NCBI RefSeq assembly: GCF_021917145.1
Contig: NC_061063.1
Span: 9,972,763-10,036,762, forward strand
DNA from: Hypomesus transpacificus
Taxonomy: Eukaryota > Chordata > Actinopteri > Osmeriformes > Osmeridae
DNA: 64,000 nt
Direction of reading: 5' to 3'
The notes below the pieces were generated by a model. The model saw only the letters and a list, made by a program, of their open reading frames with translations, was not told the origin of the DNA and searched no databases. The first letter of the stretch is position 1, and each line of letters starts with the position of its first letter. A program made the position numbers and the translations under genes. Shown one piece after another: positions 38,318 through 48,872 of the stretch.

Positions 38318-39986
38318 ATGGGATCCCAGACGTCCAAGGGAGGAGTAGCCGTGGAGGCAAGCGCGGCTGCCGCGGATGCTGCCGCTGTCAAAACTAATGG
38401 ACAGGTATGTTTACGCTCAATTCAATATTTTCTCACTCAAACAGAAAATAATAAGTAGTTTGGTTTTAATTGTGTGTCTGCTAATTTGTTATTATTGAGG
38501 ACATTGTTTACTTTTGTCGGTAAACGCTGAAGTAGCCTAGACGTAGAGGTGTGGGGTTGGTTGGGGTGAGTGATAGCCACGCTATCCGCGAGAGGATTAA
38601 ATCACCTCAAGCGTAGTATTGCGAATCAAATGTGTTGATTATAAATGTTGTAAGTAGTAGATATTTAGTCATGTCGAAGCTAAACAGGATGACGGGCTAG
38701 CCGCTGAGGTGACCACGGTTGAAGTCTCCCCGGGTGCAGAAGCCCCAGACACGCTGGCCAACACGCCGTGAGGAGACAGGTGTCCCCGCTTAAGACCCCG
38801 GACTGATGCACACACAATCATTATGCATTAGAAGTGTCCTATTATGAAATTAGTTTATCATAGTTAGTAATTAAAACGTATTAGACTTCGAATTCAAGCA
38901 AGTGTAGATTGCAGCCACACCCCTTTTTATCCATCGAGTCTAGACAGATGTCTAGTATTGGTAACGCGCTTTTCTCATCACAACCAAGACATGCTTTGTA
39001 TAAACTGATTTTTTATTTAGCCCGTACAGCGGTTGAAAGTTCCCATTTGAAAGTACCGTCGTTTTCATTAAGAATAGTGAAGTAAAGCACAGCTTTGCGT
39101 CGTCGTCTTTGTTGAGAGATCATGATGCTCCGTCTGTCTGGAAGCCGCTTCACACGTGCTCATGTGGCGTGATCGCCGCCTGTCGGTTGACCGTGGTGCT
39201 GCAAGGCGTCACCGTCGAAGGAGACTGTGGTTAATTGATGAGCACGACGATGCTCTGACGGATTTAGATTGATCTAGAGATTCGACTAAAGGCCCAACTG
39301 TATAAAATCAGTGTAGCCTACACTTTGAATGTGAGGAATATTTTTCACCATTCTTATTATTATAACATGTCGACAGTTTGTAATTTGGTGCCATTTTCTC
39401 TCCAACGTTTTCCCAGGAGAACGGCCATGTTAAGACCAATGGAGACGTTTCTGCCAAGCCAGACGGCGACACCGCAGCCACCAACGGCTCTGCCGAGGTG
39501 GCCAAGGAGCCGGAGGCAGGAGCAGGCGGGGACGCCATCGAGCCAGCGCCTGCGGCGGACGGAGAGGCCAAGCCCGAGGAGGTCGCCAAGGAAACCCCAA
39601 AGAAGAAGAAGAAGAAGTTCTCCCTGAAGAAGACTTTCAACTTCAAAGGCCTGAAGAAGAGCAAGAAGTCTGGTGGGGAGGTGAAGGAGGAGAAGGAAGG
39701 GGCGGAGGAGGTGAAGGAGGCGGCTCCTGCTGCTGAAGCTCCCAAGACGGAGGAGGAGCCTGCCAAGGGGGAGGCACCGGCTGCTGTGAAGGAGGAGGTG
39801 AAGGAGGAGGTGAAGGAGGAGGTGAAGGAGGAGGTGAAGGAGGAGGTAAAGGAGGAGGTGAAGGAGGAGGTGAAGGAGGAGGTGAAAGAGGAGGTGAAGG
39901 AGGAGGTGAAGGAGGCCGCCCCAGAGGCCTCAAACCCTAAAGAGGAGAGCAGCTCGACCCCGGCTCCCTCTGAACAGAAGGAGTGA
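38318..39986 (+). CDS. marcksl1: MARCKS-like protein 1
   Basis: Two coding exons, 38318-38404 and 39417-39986 (phase 0 intron, GTATGT/TTTCCCAG), give 218 aa; the family is about 200 aa. It starts MGSQTSKGG, a myristoylation signal with Gly2 and Ser/Lys following. [12 protein letters not shown] at the exon junction is the conserved MH2-type region where the intron lies in this family. The effector domain (about residues 91-113) is [20 protein letters not shown], which binds acidic phospholipids, calmodulin and actin and is phosphorylated by PKC at the Ser/Thr. The rest is acidic, Ala/Pro/Glu-rich and disordered. Oddity: residues 153-192 are ten perfect KEEV repeats. Acts at the inner plasma membrane to control actin. 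The 3' UTR is long and ends near the AATAAA at 40745. Which teleost paralogue it is cannot be told here. Confidence 0.95.
39786..39905 (+). repeat. In-frame 12-bp coding repeat in marcksl1
   Basis: Ten units of GTGAAGGAGGAG (two with single silent changes, GTAAAG and GAAAGAG) encode Val-Lys-Glu-Glu. Near identity at the DNA level indicates recent expansion rather than old selection on the peptide alone. Confidence 0.95.
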
Positions 39987-40744
39987 TGCTCCCTTCAGCT
40001 CACAACAAACTGCCTGAACTGTTTTTCATGAGAGAGTGATAGAGTATATATATATATTTATATATATGTGTATATGTATACATATGTATGGATATATGTA
40101 TATGTACATATATACACGTCATGTGAGACTCCTCAACGTGCCACTTTCGTCATGGTGACAAGACGACAGACTAGATTCACTAGTTCACTTCCCTGGTTAC
40201 ACCTCGACATCTGGACCTTTCGAGTATTATGGGCTGGCCACTGTGGAGCTTGAGTTCAGTGAACGGAGACGGAGGAAATAACAACAGCTTTGGACTGAAT
40301 GATGAATTTAGACCCTAAACATCACATCCACGCGTCTGAACAGAGATAGATAGATCACCACCACCTGAACTGACTGTTAGATTATTTAAAAATCTATCTG
40401 AAATTTAAAAAAGAGACTTGCCAACTTTTTACACTCCTATATTCTAAACCAAATTTGAAGTATTTTGTGGTGTATAATAGAGACCCATCTTAAAGATTCA
40501 GAGAAGCTATGTTTTGTTTGTAAAAAAAAAAAAAAAAAGGCAATGTTTGGTTTTTATCTTGGCTATTAAAAAAGAGAAGTCATGAGCTTGCTACGTTCAC
40601 TGTTGAGGTTTTAAATGAAGTTGTTTGTGTCCTGTCAGCCTCGATCTGCTTCTGGCTCTGTAAATACATTGGACTGATTTTATGTTCATTATTTTGCTAA
40701 TGTTGACAGATGTTACTGGTTTTATTGTAAAGTTGATAATGACA

Positions 40745-40750
40745 AATAAA
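40745..40750 (+). terminator. Poly(A) signal of marcksl1
   Basis: AATAAA followed within about 25 bases by T/G-rich sequence, at the end of an AT-rich 760-base 3' UTR. No other canonical signal lies between the stop and here in plus orientation. Confidence 0.7.
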
Positions 40751-41269
40751 TGTTGGTTACCTGCCTGTTGATGCGTAAATATAGTTATTTACAGAACACC
40801 ACTCAATGATGCACGTGTAACACTATAATACACATTCATATCACCATCACTTTATGGTGTTTAATAAAACTAATACACCGCCACGGTAACACAAGTACTG
40901 CAACCTAGAGTAATTTACTTAAAAAATCAAAGGTATGATAGGAATTATAGATACACATTGAAATTGTGTGATCATGAGTTGTAACATCAAAATGCAAACC
41001 GTTGATACTAAAAAAGTAAATCTGGCGAATGTTCTGTGTAAGATTCTAATGAGCTCAGTCTGCAGTGTCAGTCACAGCAACATAGAGGCTTTCCTTCCAC
41101 AACTCTGGACCATATGACAACGACTGGTGGTTAGAAACAACTTGACCTCAACTCTTTAGGATGATTACATTACAACACTCTTAGGGAGGACAAACTATGA
41201 AAGAGAAGAACATGGAGCACCCCTCTTTATATTATGATGAAACCTGGCCATGTGGCCTCTGGCTTTGCA
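40751..41269. other. Intergenic, nothing recognisable
   Basis: AT-rich unique sequence between the marcksl1 poly(A) region and the following minisatellite. Confidence 0.5.
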
Positions 41270-41612
41270 TGAGTACCCCTCAGATCAGGAATATCTGATC
41301 AGTACCCCCTCAGATCAGGAATATCTGATCAGTACCCCCTCAGATCAGGGATATCTGATCAGTACCCCCTCAGATCAGGAATATCTGATCAGTACCCCTC
41401 AGATCAGGAATATCTGATCTGTACCCCCTCAGATCAGGAATATCTGACCAGTACCCCTCAGATCAGGAATATCTGATCAGTACCCCTCAGATCAGGAATA
41501 TCTGATCAGTACCCCCTCAGATCAGGAATATCTGATCAGTACCCCCTCAGATCAGGAATATCTGATCAGTACCCCCTCAGATCAGGAATATCTGATCAGT
41601 ACCCCCTCAGAT
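41270..41612. repeat. 28-bp minisatellite in which every unit is a hairpin
   Basis: About 12 units of GTACCCC(C)TCA plus GATCAGGAATATCTGATCA. GATCAG and CTGATC flank GAATAT, so each unit contains a 6-bp inverted repeat; adjoining bases allow longer pairing. Variation is mainly 4 versus 5 C. Confidence 0.93.
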
Positions 41613-41771
41613 GAGAACATCTGTGTGTTTATACATCCCAGTTCTCCTGTTCTGGACATGGGGTAATGTTATGTTTATAAAGTTCTCCTGGTACTGTGTA
41701 ATCCAGATCAAGAACAGGCTGATCTGGATGAAATTGAGAAGATGCTTGACCTGGTTCCCATGGTGATACAT

Positions 41772-42170
41772 TACACTACATTTATTCATTTAGCAGACGC
41801 TTTTATCCAAAGCGACTTCCAAGAGAGAGCTTACAAAAGAGCATAGGTCACTGATCATAACAACGAGATAGTCCCAAACATTGCAAGTAGCCAAAACATG
41901 AAGCATACATTGTGAAAAGCTAAACAAGTGCCAAAGGGAAGACCCATAAGAGCATGCAGTTATGCAAGTTACAAATTAAACAACATGAACCACAAAAGTG
42001 CAGGACTGTACCTGTAGAAGAACAATCAACAGTAAAATATTTCACAGCGAGTACAAGACTTAAATTTGTTATATCTAACCTAAAAGAGCAACAAGTCACT
42101 CAATAAGAGTCATTGTGATCCTGGAGGAAACTAACTAACAAGTCCAGCCAAGATACGATCAGTTAAGATC
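41772..42170 (-). mobile_element. Dispersed retroelement-like repeat, copy 2 (minus)
   Basis: The right part (42005-42170) is the inverse of 24400-24560 (CAATAAGAGTCATTGTGATC, CACAGCGAGTACAAGA). The left edge contains CATTTAGCAGACGCTTTTAT and CCAAAGCGACTT, a motif seen very widely in fish repeats. No coding capacity. Confidence 0.6.
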
Positions 42171-42320
42171 AGAGCTGTTTTTAGATTCAGCCTTCAAACA
42201 AGATACATTATTTAAATGAGGCCTGAAGCTCTCGGTTGGGGTTTCTGTATTTCCATTTGCTGCAGATTACAGAGACATTTGTCCAATTTACAGTGTGTGT
42301 TTCTTTTGTGTGTGTGTGTA

Positions 42321-42330
<10 letters not shown>

Positions 42331-42414
<84 letters not shown>

Positions 42415-43090
42415 GAAATGTAATAAAAATGCTCTTTCATATAAAATGCTGAACAATTTTAATGAAATACTAAAAACAAGTACTATCATGTAGACGAAGT
42501 TTTTATCTGTTCATCTCCAAACAGACGGATGAGTCTCTATGAGTGTATATTTATTATGATAAAAACATTTCTAAACATCCCAATATTGTTCAGAGGTGTG
42601 GTGGGTCCAAATGAATCAGACACAATTATGGGATGGGAAATGCGTATGGTCTAATTATTTATTGTTCAAAGGTTAAGTAACCTTCGATGAATAGGTGAGA
42701 TGACATACACGGAATGATTTAGTAAATCACAAATAAATATGTTCCCTGGGTTGATATATGAAGCGAGAGAGCGATGGGTTCACCAAAATAATGCTTTGAT
42801 CGGCACCCAGGGTTGATAATACGAACTATCAAATATGATTACTGCTTTAGTCAATAATTATTACAGCTTAAAAGGTCTATTATGTTTTAGAATGTCTAAC
42901 TAGTTCATTGATTTTCTTAATAAACATCACCCACAGTGATGAATCTCCGCTGATACAATGAGCTTCCCTCGGACTCGGACGGGAGGAATGGATCGCGGTC
43001 TGTGTGAGGTTGAGTTGAGACAAACAGGACTGTGCTTATGTATAAAATGCAGACTGATGTTTCTTACTTAAAGATTAAGTATTGTGAATC

Positions 43091-43141
<51 letters not shown>
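42331..43141. other. Upstream region of hdac1 with (GA)n and (GT)n
   Basis: (GA)n at 42331-42406 and (GT)n at 43096-43141, the latter only about 110 bases before the hdac1 start codon. A G-run and GC-rich leader occupy 43142-43252. Otherwise AT-rich with no gene seen. Confidence 0.6.
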
Positions 43142-43142
<1 letters not shown>

Positions 43143-43252
43143 CAGACCGAGGTGTGCATCGCCAGCCCGGAGCAGATCCCTCGCTGTAGACGGGGGGGGT
43201 GAGTGTGTGTTCCCCATCATGCACGTCCGCAGCAGACGAGGACTGGTTTAAA

Positions 43253-46200
43253 ATGGCGCTGTCTTCTGCTCAAGGAACAAAGAAGAAAGTTTGCTATTAT
43301 TATGATGGTAAGTGATAGACTCGGTAGACTTGCATTTTGGTATCAGATGTATGGTGTATTAGTGCACGTCGTGGGCTCACAACAATTGTATGTATTCTAG
43401 TTTTAAAAGAGGTGTTGAACATGGAAGTTTGGCTAGCACTAACGTTTGCCAGACAGCGGTTAAATACTACTAGCAAGCTAGCTAGTCTAGCAATTCAACT
43501 AACAAGCTAGCAAGCTAGGGTGCAATCAAGAAATGGTTGTCCCGAGTAGTAAGTTAGCTAGGCTAGCAGTTGTGATTATTGCTACAGTCAACATGCATAT
43601 GATCAAGATGTTTCGATATAAATAATAGACTAGTTTTTGCTTCTATATAACGCGGTCTAAGTACATTTTTTTTTTACGATTACTTCACAAGACTAATAGC
43701 AGGATGGCATTAACGTCGTTAGCTAATTTGCTAGGTTAGTTCCACTATCTTGGTGATCTAGTTTCACTAGCACTGCCTGGGTAACGATGGACACAAGTTC
43801 GACTCGTGTGAATCCTGCAGCTGCTGTGATGGTGTGTGTCATCACCTCTGTCCTCCTCATCCAGGAGATGTGGGGAACTACTACTACGGCCAGGGACACC
43901 CTATGAAGCCGCATAGGATTCGCATGACACACAACTTGCTGCTAAACTATGGACTGTATAGAAAGATGGAGATCTACGTGAGTAGACAACAGGAATGGGA
44001 TGGGATTAAATAATGTGTGGTTATATCACTGAGGGAATTGGCGGGATACTGGACTCTTTATTCTGCATAAATGCTGCTAACTCGTCTTCAACCCGTATTT
44101 GTCAAAACCAAGATGTCATCATGTTGTTAGGTAGATTTGTAAACCCAGGTTTAATCTTTCCTCTCCTCCCATTGGCTGTTGCGTGTGTTACCGGGGACTG
44201 CAGAGACCTCACAAGGCCAGTGGAGAGGAGATGACCAAGTACCACAGTGATGACTACATCAAGTTCCTCAGGTCCATCCGGCCAGACAACATGTCCGAGT
44301 ACAGCAAACAGATGCAGAGATGTGAGTTAGATGAGCCCTTCTGGACTCTCATCACTGGACTCCTGTCATGGGACTCATTTGATTGTAGGAATCACAGGGA
44401 CCTCAACAGATCACAGGTCTTTCATACTGGGAGGGTGTTATTGGATGTGTGTGTGTGTGACAGCTACAGTAACATGACTTCTGGGTTGTGACCTCCTCAT
44501 GCTTTCCTCCCTCAGTCAACGTAGGAGAAGACTGCCCTGTGTTTGACGGCCTGTTTGAGTTCTGTCAGCTCTCAACTGGGGGCTCTGTCGGTGAGTGTCT
44601 CTCTCTTTCCCTCTCTCTCCACTCCCGCTTCTTTCTCCCCCACCCTCTTTCTCCCTCTCTCTGTTTCTCTCACTCCCCCTTTTCACTCTCTCCTCCTCAC
44701 CTCTCCTGAGCTGTTAGCCTCAGTAACCGCCCTGTCTCCTGGTCTCTGTCCTGCAGCGGGGGCAGTGAAGCTGAACAAGCAGCAGACTGACATTGCCATC
44801 AACTGGGCCGGAGGACTCCACCATGCCAAGAAGTCGGAGGCATCCGGCTTCTGCTACGTCAACGACATCGTCCTAGCTATCCTGGAGCTTCTCAAGTAAC
44901 AACACTGTCTGTGTATCACCCTGTCTGTCTGTGTTTCTACCTGTCTGTCTGTGTTTTAGCCTGTCTGTCTGACTGTCTGTGTTTTTGCCTGTCTGTGTTT
45001 CAGCCTGTCTGCCTGTCTGTGTTTCAGCCTGTCTGCCTGTCTATATGTGTATCAGCCTGTCTGTCTGTCTATATGTGTTTCAGCCTGTCTGTCTGTCTGT
45101 CTGTGTTTCAACCTGTCTGTCTGTCTGTGTTTCATACTGTCTGTCTGTTTGTGATTCAGCCTGTCAGTCAGTGTTTCAGGCTGTCTGCTAGCCTGTCTTC
45201 CTGACTACCTGTCAGTAGGTCCTACAGTGTATCAGTCTGGTTGAGCATGCTCAGTAGAGGCTGTCCTGCTGTTCCCTGCAGGTACCACCAGAGGGTGCTG
45301 TACATAGACATCGACATTCACCATGGCGACGGGGTAGAGGAGGCCTTCTACACCACAGACAGAGTCATGACGGTGTCCTTCCACAAGTACGGAGAGTATT
45401 TCCCTGGGACAGGAGACCTGCGGGTGAGAGAGAGACAGAGAGAGAGAGAAAGTTTCAGGATATCTGAAGGTGTGTGTGTGTGTTTCAGGATATGTGAAGG
45501 TGTGTGTGTTTCAGGATATCTGAAGGTGTGTGTGTGTTTCAGGATATCTGAAGGTGTGTGTGTTTCAGGATATCTGAAGGTGTGTGTGTTTCAGGATATC
45601 GGAGCAGGGAAGGGGAAGTACTATGCTGTAAACTACCCCCTGAGGGACGGAATCGAAGATGAGTCATACGAAGCCATCTTCAGACCGGTGAGTCTCCCTG
45701 GACCAGCACTGAGTTCCCCCGCCCTTTTGACGCTGGGGGGAGGGGAGGGACCATGTGTCCTAACAAGTTTAGTGAAACATGAACAACATGACCTCGTCAG
45801 GCCCCCAGCAAAGGGGTTAGAATTAGTGAAAAGGTTAGTGTTAGGGTTTAGTGGTTAAATATAACATCATTTTTAATGGTAGTGAATTGTAAGGATCTTT
45901 ATTATAGAGACACAAACCTGTGTGTGTGTGTGTGTCAGATCATGGCTAAGGTGATGGAACCTGTGTGTGTGTCAGATTATGGCTAAAGTGATGGAACCTG
46001 TGTGTGTGTGTCAGATTATGGCTAAAGTGATGGAACCTGTGTGTGTGTCAGATCATGGTTTAAGTGATGGAACCTGTGTGTGTGTCAGATTATGGCTAAA
46101 GTGATGGAACCTGTGTGTGTGTCAGATCATGGTTTAAGTGATGGAACCTGTGTGTGTGTCAGATTATGGCTAAAGTGATGGAACCTGTGTGTGTGTCAGA

Positions 46201-47846
46201 TTATGGCTAAAGTGATGGAACCTGTGTGTGTCAGATCATGGTTAAAGTGATGGAACCTGTGTGTGTGTCAGATTATGGCTAAAGTGATGGAACCTGTGTG
46301 TGTGTGTGTCAGATCATGGCTAAAGTGATGGAACCTGTGTGTGTGTCAGATTATGGCTAAAGTGATGGAACCTGTGTGTGTGTGTCAGATCATGGCTAAG
46401 GTGATGGAACCTGTGTGTGTGTCAGATTATGGCTAAAGTGATGGAACCTGTGTGTGTGTCAGATTATGGCTAAAGTGATGGAACCTGTGTGTGTGTCAGA
46501 TTATGGCTAAAGTGATGGAACCTGTGTGTGTGTCAGATTATGGCTAAAGTGATGGAGATGTACCAGCCCAGTGCCGTAGTGCTGCAGTGTGGAGCAGACT
46601 CTCTCTCTGGGGACAGACTGGGCTGTTTCAACCTCACCATCAAAGGTACTCACACACACACACACACACACACACATGCATTCACACACCTATCTTGCTC
46701 CTTTCAGAACAGTGTTAACGTGTGTGTGTCTGGTGGTGTGTCCAGGCCATGCCAAGTGTGTGGAGTACATGAAGAGCTTCAACCTGCCCCTGCTGATGCT
46801 GGGTGGAGGGGGCTACACCATCAGGAACGTGGCCCGCTGCTGGACCTTTGAGACGGCTGTGGCTCTGGACAGCAGCATCCCTAACGAGCTGCCCTACAAC
46901 GACTACTTTGAGTACTTTGGGCCGGACTTCAAGCTGCACATCAGCCCGTCCAACATGACCAACCAGAACAGCAGCGAGTACCTAGACAAGATCAAGCAGC
47001 GTCTGTTTGAGAACCTGCGCATGCTGCCCCACGCCCCGGGAGTCCAGATGCAACCCGTCCCTGAAGACGCCCCACACCCAGACAGTGGAGATGAGGAGGA
47101 CGACCCCGACACACGCATCTCCAGTACGCACACACACATGCTAGTGTGTCGTCACCAGGCCTAGCCTAGTGTGTCGTCACCAGGCCTAGCCTAGTGTGTC
47201 GTCACCAGGCCTAGTCTAGTGTGACGTCACCAGGCCTAGTCTAGTGTGACGTCACCAGGCCTAGCCTAGTGTGACATCACCAGGCTTAGTGTGACATCAC
47301 CAGGCCTAGTGTGTCGTCACCAGGCCTAGCCTAGTGTGACGTCACCAGGCCTAGCCTAGTGTGTCGTCACCAGGCCTAGCCTAGTGTGACATCACCAGGC
47401 CTAGCCTAGTGTGTCGTCACCAGGCCTAGTGTGACATCACCAGGCCGTTTGTGTTTTCAGTCCGCGCCCACGACAAGAGGATCGCGTGTGACGAGGAATT
47501 CTCAGACTCCGAGGACGAGGGGCAGGGGGGCGGGCGCAGGAACGCAGCCAATCACAAGAAGACCAAACGAGTGAAGAAGGAGGAGGAAGGGGAGAAACAA
47601 GGTGAGGTCTCCACACACACACACACATTCAAGGTAATGGTTCACTGTATGATCACTTGCCTTTGCCAGATGTGAAAGAGGAGGAGGAGGATCAGGAAGA
47701 GGAGAAGATGGATACTTCAGGGTAAGAGAAGCTGCTGACTAGAAAAAGCAACTTAACCTTTGACTCTTCTCACTACGGTGTCTGTGGTCGTGTTCTAACT
47801 GACAGTTCTTTCTGTCAGGCCAAAAGAAGAGGTTAAAACCACCTGA
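43253..47846 (+). CDS. hdac1: Histone deacetylase 1 (class I, Zn-dependent)
   Basis: Twelve coding exons: 43253-43307, 43865-43977, 44204-44321, 44516-44590, 44757-44895, 45282-45423, 45595-45687, 46537-46645, 46746-47123, 47461-47601, 47670-47721, 47819-47846. They total 1443 nt (480 aa) with matching phases and GT-AG borders. Start ATGGCG gives the [15 protein letters not shown] family N-terminus. Catalytic landmarks are present: [15 protein letters not shown] (His dyad about 142/143), [17 protein letters not shown] (Zn-binding Asp and His), [11 protein letters not shown] (third Zn ligand) and GGGGYTIRN (catalytic Tyr about 305). The tail has SGDEEDDPD, the acidic [13 protein letters not shown] with likely CK2 sites, and a Lys/Glu-rich end. 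It removes acetyl groups from histone lysines in Sin3, NuRD and CoREST complexes in the nucleus. Introns 6 and 7 hold decoy-acceptor minisatellites. Confidence 0.98.
45453..45594 (+). repeat. hdac1 intron 6 minisatellite copying the exon 7 acceptor
   Basis: Five units of about 27 bp, each TTTCAG followed by GATATCTGAAGGTGTGTGTG (one reads GATATGTGAAGG), immediately before the true TTTCAG/GATATCGGAGC at 45589-45605. The first six bases of exon 7 are copied; use of four of these decoys would read Asp-Ile-stop. Confidence 0.9.
45928..46536 (+). repeat. hdac1 intron 7 minisatellite copying the exon 8 acceptor and exon start
   Basis: Sixteen tandem units (about 33-45 bp, commonly 37) each made of GTGTGTGTGTCAG plus ATTATGGCTAAAGTGATGGA and ACCT, ending against the real exon 8, which begins with the same 20 bases and then diverges to GATGTACCAG. 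About half carry ATCATGG instead of ATTATGG. Confidence 0.95.
47150..47452. repeat. hdac1 intron 9 minisatellite
   Basis: About 12 units of CCTAGCCTAGTGTGTCGTCAC plus CAGG, with CGTC/CATC and TGTC/TGAC variants, filling nearly the whole intron up to the exon 10 acceptor. Confidence 0.93.
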
Positions 47847-48307
47847 GATACGAGCCAGACGTCTGAAAGGAGGGCTGGTCGGTTCAGACAGATGTGCGAT
47901 GCTTGAGGACTAACTTATTTTCTACTGATGTTCATGTCTAGATTCCTGGATAAAGCTGTGAAGTTAGAGTTCATGTTCCTGTAGCGCCTCAGATAGCCAG
48001 GGTCAGAGGTCAGCCAGACCACAGACACCAGCTCCTTCTTCTGTTTGGTACTTTTTCATTTTTTAAGATGTATGCTCAGATGTTCCCAGTATTTCGGCAC
48101 ACTGAGGAATTGCGCAATGTTTAAATGTTCTTGTGTAAATGGAGATGTTTTTCTGACGTGTGTGCGCTAGGTCAGAGGGTGTCGCTGGGTCAGAGAGACC
48201 TTGTTTTAGACCTGATCTTTTGTACTGTTCTCCGCTGACAGGAGACCACCTCCAGCTGTATGGGAGTGTCAGGTGGTTGTAAATGTGTGTCTAACTTTGG
48301 TTACAAA

Positions 48308-48313
48308 AATAAA
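48308..48313 (+). terminator. Poly(A) signal of hdac1
   Basis: AATAAA about 460 bases after the stop, followed by a T/G-rich stretch (GTTTACTGTCTGC). Confidence 0.75.
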
Positions 48314-48610
48314 GATGTTTACTGTCTGCACTTGCTGTTTTACTGGGTAACTGAAAGTTATTCAATATGTTCCTTCTAACCTGTCTCTGTACAGAATGAA
48401 GGACATCAGGTGCACATGGTTTCTGCAGTGTAGCGTCAGGGCAGCAGATACCATCCTCACTGACGTGCAAGTGTGTCAGGGATTGAAAATGTTTACCTCA
48501 TGAACACAAACCTAAAACTCAATCTGAATTCAAATTCCATTTTATTCAGATTAAATACACTAATCCTTGGGTGTTGAGTTATGTGAGTCATGTAAATTGA
48601 GTACAAAATA

Positions 48611-48616
48611 TTTATT
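48611..48616 (-). terminator. Poly(A) signal of eif3i
   Basis: AATAAA on the minus strand about 260 bases beyond the eif3i stop; a second lies at 48546-48541. The convergent hdac1 signal is about 300 bases away. The interval 48314-48610 shows no other feature. Confidence 0.6.
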
Positions 48617-48872
48617 TCATGCCGTCAAGGGAAAGTGCCACTGTAGAGAAGAACCTTGGTGCAGGGGCCAGTCCACGTGCAGCTCCTCTGGCTAACCCTA
48701 ACCAGGCTCTGGAACACCTGGCAGGTGACGACATGTTCTGTTCAGCTGTGTGTTTAGATCAGAGGAGGACGAGAGCAGGGAGGCTCCTGGGTTGTCAGGG
48801 TTACTGGGTCTGGTGGGTTGTCAGGGTTACTGGGTCTGGTGGTAAGTTGATGTTGGAATGGGACGTTTTTCC

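Noticed and set aside
41270-41612. CRISPR-like array of palindromic repeats
   Set aside because: Unit and interval are both constant, so there are no spacers; it is a simple minisatellite.
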